The notes beneath the pieces were generated by a model, which saw nothing but the letters and a program-made list of their open reading frames with translations, did not search any database and was not told the origin of the DNA. Positions 59,695-64,000 of a DNA stretch of 64,000 bases are shown one piece after another. Position numbers and translations under genes: made by a program. The stretch is from Theodoxus fluviatilis (lineage: Eukaryota > Mollusca > Gastropoda > Cycloneritida > Neritidae), in assembly GCA_034096865.1 (NCBI GenBank), contig JAWQFJ010001135.1:19367-83366 (forward strand), written 5' to 3'. Within the stretch, counting starts at the first letter, position 1; the number at the start of each line of letters is the position of its first letter.

Positions 59695-61545
59695 TCCCAC
59701 ACCACAGATCTCCACTTGTCACTGCCATCCCCACACCACAGATCTCCACTTGTCACTGCCACTCTCACACCACAGATCTCCACTTGTCACTGCCATCCCC
59801 ACACCACAGATCTCCACTTGTCACTGCCATCCCCACACTACAGATCTCCACTTGTCACTGCCATCCCCACATCTGAGATCTCCACTTGTCACTGCCATCC
59901 CCACACCACAGATCTCCACTTGTCACTGCCATCCCCACATCTGAGATCTCAACTTGTCACTGCCACTCTCACACCACACATCTCCACTTGTCACTGCCAT
60001 CCCCACATCTGAGATCTCCACTTGTCACTGCCACTCTCACACCACATATCTCCACTTGTCACTGCCATCCCCACACCACAGATCTCCACTTGTCACTGCC
60101 ATCCCCACACCACAGATCTCCACTTGTCACTGCCACTCTCACACCACACATCTCCACTTGTCACTGCCATCCCCACATCTGAGATCTCCACTTGTCACTG
60201 CCATCCCCACACCACAGATCTCCACTTGTCACTGCCATCCCCACATCTGAGATCTCCACTTGTCACTGCCACTCTCACACCACAGATCTCCACTTGTCAC
60301 TGCCATCCCCACACCACAGATCTCCACTTGTCACTGCCATCCCCACACCAAAGATCTCCACTTGTCACTGCCATCCCCACACCACAGATCTCCACTTGTC
60401 ACTGCCATCCCCACACCACAGATCTCCACTTGTCACTGCCATCCCCACACCAAAGATCTCCACTTGTCACTGCCATCCCCACACCACAGATCTCCACTTG
60501 TCACTGCCATCCCCACACCACAGATCTCCACTTGTCACTGCCATCCCCACACCACAGATCTCCACTTGTCACTGCCATCCCCACATCTGAGATCTCCACT
60601 TGTCACTGCCACTCTCACACCACACATCTCCACTTGTCACTGCCATCCCCACATCTGAGATCTCCACTTGTCACTGCCATCCCCACACCACAGATCTCCA
60701 CTTGTCACTGCCATCCCCACACCACAGATCTCCACTTGTCACTGCCATCCCCACACCACAGATCTCCACTTGTCACTGCCATCCCCACACCACAGATCTC
60801 CACTTGTCACTGCCATCCCCACACCACAGATCTCCACTTGTCACTGCCATCCCCACACCAAAGATCTCCACTTGTCACTGCCATCCCCACATCTGAGATC
60901 TCCACTTGTCACTGCCATCCCCACACCACAGATCTCCACTTGTCACTGCCATCCCCACACCACAGATCTCCACTTGTCACTGCCATCCCCACACCACAGA
61001 TCTCCACTTGTCACTGCCATCCCCACACCACAGATCTCCACTTGTCACTGCCATCCCCACATCTGAGATCTCCACTTGTCACTGCCACACTCACACCACA
61101 GATCTCCACTTGTCACTGCCATCCCCACACCACAGATCTCCACTTGTCACTGCCATCCCCACACCAAAGATCTCCACTTGTCACTGCCATCCCCACACCA
61201 CAGATCTCCACTTGTCACTGCCATCCCCACACCACAGATCTCCACTTGTCACTGCCATCCCCACACCAAAGATCTCCACTTGTCACTGCCATCCCCACAC
61301 CACAGATCTCCACTTGTCACTGCCATCCCCACACCACAGATCTCCACTTGTCACTGCCATCCCCACACCACAGATCTCCACTTGTCACTGCCATCCCCAC
61401 ATCTGAGATCTCCACTTGTCACTGCCACTCTCACACCACAGATCTCCACTTGTCACTGCCATCCCCACACCACAGATCTCCCCTTGTCACTGCCATCCCC
61501 ACACCACAGATCTCCACTTGTCACTGCCACTCCCACACACTACAG
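59695..61545. repeat. 34-bp minisatellite, about 54 units
   Basis: Unit CAGATCTCCACTTGTCACTG plus CCATCCCCACACCA. Variants swap CACCACA for CATCTGA, CACCAAA or CACTACA, and CATCCCC for CACTCTC. The ATCTGA and CTCTC variants tend to occur together at spaced intervals, hinting at higher-order units. Confidence 0.96.
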
Positions 61546-61589
61546 GGCATTACATGCTAGGAATGAATGAATGAATGAATGAATGAATG

Positions 61590-61770
61590 TTAACCACTTG
61601 TCAACCTTCCCAGACTATGTAGGGCCACTGACAACAACAATCACACCAGTTGGTTACACCAAGAATGAGACAAGTCTGAATTTGCCTAGTTACTCACCTC
61701 TATGAACCACATAGGGAGACACACTGCATCTATCCTTAACCCCAAACTACATGGGCTTGTGTTGTGGGAA
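61590..61770 (+). repeat. Short interspersed repeat, diverged copy
   Basis: (GAAT)n lead-in, then TTAACCACTTGTCAACCTTC, ACTATGTAGGGCCACTGACA, AGGGAGACACACTGCATCTA and CCTTAACCCCAAAC. It lies near the splice donor of the UBR5 exon at 61,887. Confidence 0.6.
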
Positions 61771-61886
61771 AAACGTAAAGGTGTGCTTTTATATAGCACT
61801 TCACCACCAACGTCTGTTGTCTCAAGCCGCTTTACACTTCACCGCTAGCTGATCATCCAACACAACGTAACATCCTCTCCCCTCAC

Positions 61887-62064
61887 CTTCCTCCTGGTCT
61901 GCAGCAGGCTGGTCGTGCTCATGATCGTGCATGTGGTGGTGGGAGTGGGGGTCGTTGTCCTGGTCATTGTCGTTGTCGCCCTCGTGGTCCGAGTGGTCAG
62001 ACTGGCGGTCATCGTGGTCAGACTGGTCATCATCCACCACCATCCCCTCCTCCACCACCTCCAC
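61887..62064 (-). CDS. UBR5: UBR5 exon (acidic His/Asp-rich linker)
   Basis: Acceptor TTGTTGCAACAG precedes 62,064 and donor GGAAG|GTGAGG follows 61,887. The trailing G joins TG of the next exon to give V in QEE-V-PGESDMDLDLLA. The 59 codons read VEVVEEGMVVDDDQSDHDD, RQSDHSDHEGDNDNDQDNDP, then a SHHHMHDHEHDQPAADQEE stretch. An acidic EE/DD-rich segment upstream of MDLDLLA is expected in UBR5, but it is too low in complexity to prove identity. The assignment rests on phase, strand and position. It is the most 5' UBR5 exon visible here; the UBR-box part of the protein must lie to the right of the window. Confidence 0.7.
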
Positions 62065-62429
62065 CTGTTGCAACAAAGAAAGGGTGAGAGGGAGAGAACA
62101 GGAAGAGAGAGATACAGAAGATGACAGAGGAGGAGGGGGAGAAGGAGGAGAATGATAAAGACATTGATGACAAGCGTGACAACTAGAAGGAGGGTTGACA
62201 GGAATTCAGGCAAGGCATTTGTCCTCTGATAAGGGAGAGAGAAGGTGGGTGGGTGGAGAAGGAGAGGGAGATTGGTCAAACGCAAAGGCAACATTATGGC
62301 AAAAACACCCTCGACAAGGATAATGATGAGGATGATAACAAAAGAAAAGAAGAAAAAGAAGACAGAAGCAGGGTGAGAATGAGAAAAGAGGAGAGAGAAG
62401 AAGAAAATGGAGGAGGAGGGGAAGGAGTA

Positions 62430-62645
62430 GAAGATGGATGGATGGATGGATGGATGGATGGATGGATGGATGGATGGATAGTGTTTAGGGCCTATCAGCC
62501 TTTGTAGGCTAAGGCCATTAAGCAGGAAAATCACTAGAGCAGTTTAAAGTAAATGTAATCCAGTCACGGTGTCCCTAGTAATTTGCCTCTTACGAATCGC
62601 GTAGGGAGACACGGTGGGTCAATTCTTACCCCGAACCCAGAGGGA
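62430..62645 (+). repeat. (GATG)n plus short interspersed repeat
   Basis: About 12 GATG units, then TAGGGCCTATCAGCCTTTGT, AGGCTAAGGCCATTAAGCAG, AAATCACTAGAGCAGTTTAA, CAGTCACGGTGTCCCTAGTA, GTAGGGAGACACGGTGGGTC and finally CCCCGAACCCAGAGGG. Confidence 0.8.
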
Positions 62646-62747
62646 GAAAGGAGTAGAAGAAAAAATGGAGGAGATAATGACAAATACAGCAATGACAAGG
62701 AGGAGGAAGACACTGAAAGGAAAAACAGAGTGAGGATGAGAGAGAGG

Positions 62748-62910
62748 ATGGATGGATGGATAGAAAACGCTATGTAAGGCCATTAAGCATGATAATCACT
62801 AGAACATGTTAAACGCAAATCAAGTCACGGTGTCCCTAGTTGTTCGCCTCTTACAAAACGCGTTGGGAGATGCGGTGGGTCATTTCTACCCCCAACCCAC
62901 AGGGGGATGA
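62748..62910 (+). repeat. Short interspersed repeat, second adjacent copy
   Basis: GGATGGATGGATAG lead-in, CTATGTAAGGCCATTAAGCA, CAAGTCACGGTGTCCCTAGT, CGCGTTGGGAGATGCGGTGG and CCCCCAACCCACAGGGGG. It is only about 110 bp from the previous copy. Confidence 0.8.
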
Positions 62911-63167
62911 GAAAGAGGAGAGGAGAGGTGAAGAAAATGGAGGAAGAGGGGAAGAAGGGTGGAGGAAAAGGAGGAAGATAATGATAAAAGCAACATTAAT
63001 GACAACAACACCTATGACATAGATAATGCTGAGAATGATGACAATAAAACAAATCAAAAAAGAAAAACACGGAAGCAGGGTGGAATTGAGAAAACACGGG
63101 GGTGGGGTGGGGTGGGGGTGGGGTGGGGATGAAGATGACAAGGGAGGAGGAAAATGATGAAGGGGAC

Positions 63168-63520
63168 GTGAATGACAAGAGCAATGACAAGAGCAATGAC
63201 AAGAGCAGTGACAAGAGCAGTGACAAGAGCAATGACAAGAGCAGTGACAAGAGCAGTGACAAGAGCAGTGACAAGAGCAGTGACAAGAGCAGTGACAAGA
63301 GCAGTGACAAGAGCAGTGACAAGAGCAGTGACAAGAGCAATGACAAGAGCAGTGACAAGAGCAGTGACAAGAGCAGTGACAAGAGCAGTGACAAGAGCAA
63401 TGACAAGAGCAGTGACAAGAGCAGTGACAAGAGCAGTGACAAGAGCAATGACAAGAGCAATGACAAGAGCAGTGACAAGAGCAATGACAAGAGCAATGAC
63501 AAGAGCAATGACAAGAAGGA
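63168..63520. repeat. 12-bp minisatellite AGTGACAAGAGC, about 29 units
   Basis: Alternating AGTGACAAGAGC and AATGACAAGAGC units. The Ser-Asp-Lys-Ser repeats and opposite-strand Cys-His-Cys-Ser repeats are frame artefacts of a 12-bp unit. Confidence 0.96.
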
Positions 63521-63556
63521 TAATAATGAAAAGAAAACAGGCAGAGTGAAATAGAG

Positions 63557-64000
63557 ACAAGAAGGGCAAAGCCCATACGACTCACATGCTTGACCTTGAC
63601 CTTTACATGACCTTGACCTTTAGGTGACCTTCAAGGTCAAGGTCAAACAACTAAACCTAGCAATGACATCATATACTAAGAACTGCTTTACACATTTTCC
63701 CTACCAAAATACATGTGACCTTGACCCAAGGTCAAGGTCATTCAAGTTCATGCAACACAAAGCTGTTAATTCAAGACATAGGAAGCACAATGGTGCTTAT
63801 TGGCACTTTCTACCATGAGATATGGTCACTTTTAGTGGTTCACTACCCCATTTTGGTCACATTTCATAAGGGTCAAAGTGACCTTGACCTTGATGATATG
63901 TGACCAAATGTGTCTCATGATGAAAGTATAACATGTGTACTACAATCTTATGAAGTTTGGAAGAGTTATCTTCCATAGTTCAGGGTCAAGGTCACTTCAA
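63557..64000 (+). mobile_element. Helentron/pearl-like element, copy 5 (cut by window end)
   Basis: ACAAGAAGGGCAAAGCCCAT, GACTCACATGC and the TGACCTTGACC-rich body are present. The last part (GTGTACTACAATCTTATGAA, TTTGGAAGAGTTATCTTCC) matches the second half of copy 2 better than copies 1, 3 and 4, suggesting a distinct subfamily. The 3' end is beyond the window. Confidence 0.8.

Noticed and set aside
60022..61560. 512-codon open frame with TDLHLSLPSPH repeats
   Set aside because: The 34-bp unit shifts frame each copy but contains no stop in any frame. Array artefact.
63102..63585. Ser-Asp-Lys-Ser and Cys-His-Cys-Ser repeat proteins
   Set aside because: 12-bp minisatellite read in different frames.

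Overview
The window is animal nuclear DNA. It has spliced genes with GT-AG introns, a very high density of micro- and minisatellites, and many eukaryotic transposons; there are no operons or bacterial signals. The recognisable host gene is a UBR5 (hyd/EDD-type) E3 ubiquitin ligase. That gene, together with the repeat style (TGACCTTGACC-rich elements with an ACGG microsatellite near one end), suggests a marine invertebrate, perhaps a gastropod mollusc. The species is inference only.

Host genes. (1) Nine consecutive UBR5 exons lie on the minus strand, running from 62,064 down to about 18,679. All eight exon-exon phases fit. They encode about 955 residues of the middle of the protein: the acidic, serine-rich linker, the conserved core before the C-terminal part, and the segment just before the MLLE and HECT domains. 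Neither MLLE nor HECT is visible in the window. (2) A plus-strand terminal exon of an unidentified membrane protein (1,426-1,562) is followed by a probable 4.8 kb 3' UTR ending at an AATAAA near 6,395. (3) A possible two-exon small gene on the plus strand (35,251-36,811) sits inside a UBR5 intron.

Mobile elements. Many have readable ends. They are a decayed CR1/L2-type LINE (8,817-10,703); a deletion-derivative hAT (13,281-14,496); a PIF/Harbinger element with TAA target duplication (18,976-19,999); a solo LTR with 5-bp duplication (22,854-24,333); a 2.6 kb CACGG-ended element (27,347-29,953); a piggyBac derivative flanked by TTAA (31,960-33,918); a TTAA-flanked Kolobok-like element (44,607-45,894); a Mutator-like element with 9-bp duplication (50,082-50,999); and several MITEs. 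Five copies of one Helentron/pearl-like family, all in the same orientation, carry dense direct repeats of the nuclear-receptor half-site AGGTCA. A separate short interspersed repeat (CCTATCAGCC... to ...CAACCCACAGGGG) occurs at about eight places.

Tandem arrays occupy a large share of the sequence: a 4.2 kb GC-rich minisatellite at 14.5-18.7 kb, CA/GGGACAC arrays, a 15-bp array, a GA-rich pentamer array at 42-43.9 kb, and 42-bp, 55-bp, 14-bp, 32-bp, 21-bp, 34-bp and 12-bp arrays. Most lie just downstream of UBR5 splice donors, and at least two clearly grew out of transposon sequence. Long open frames across these arrays are artefacts of the repeat unit, not genes.
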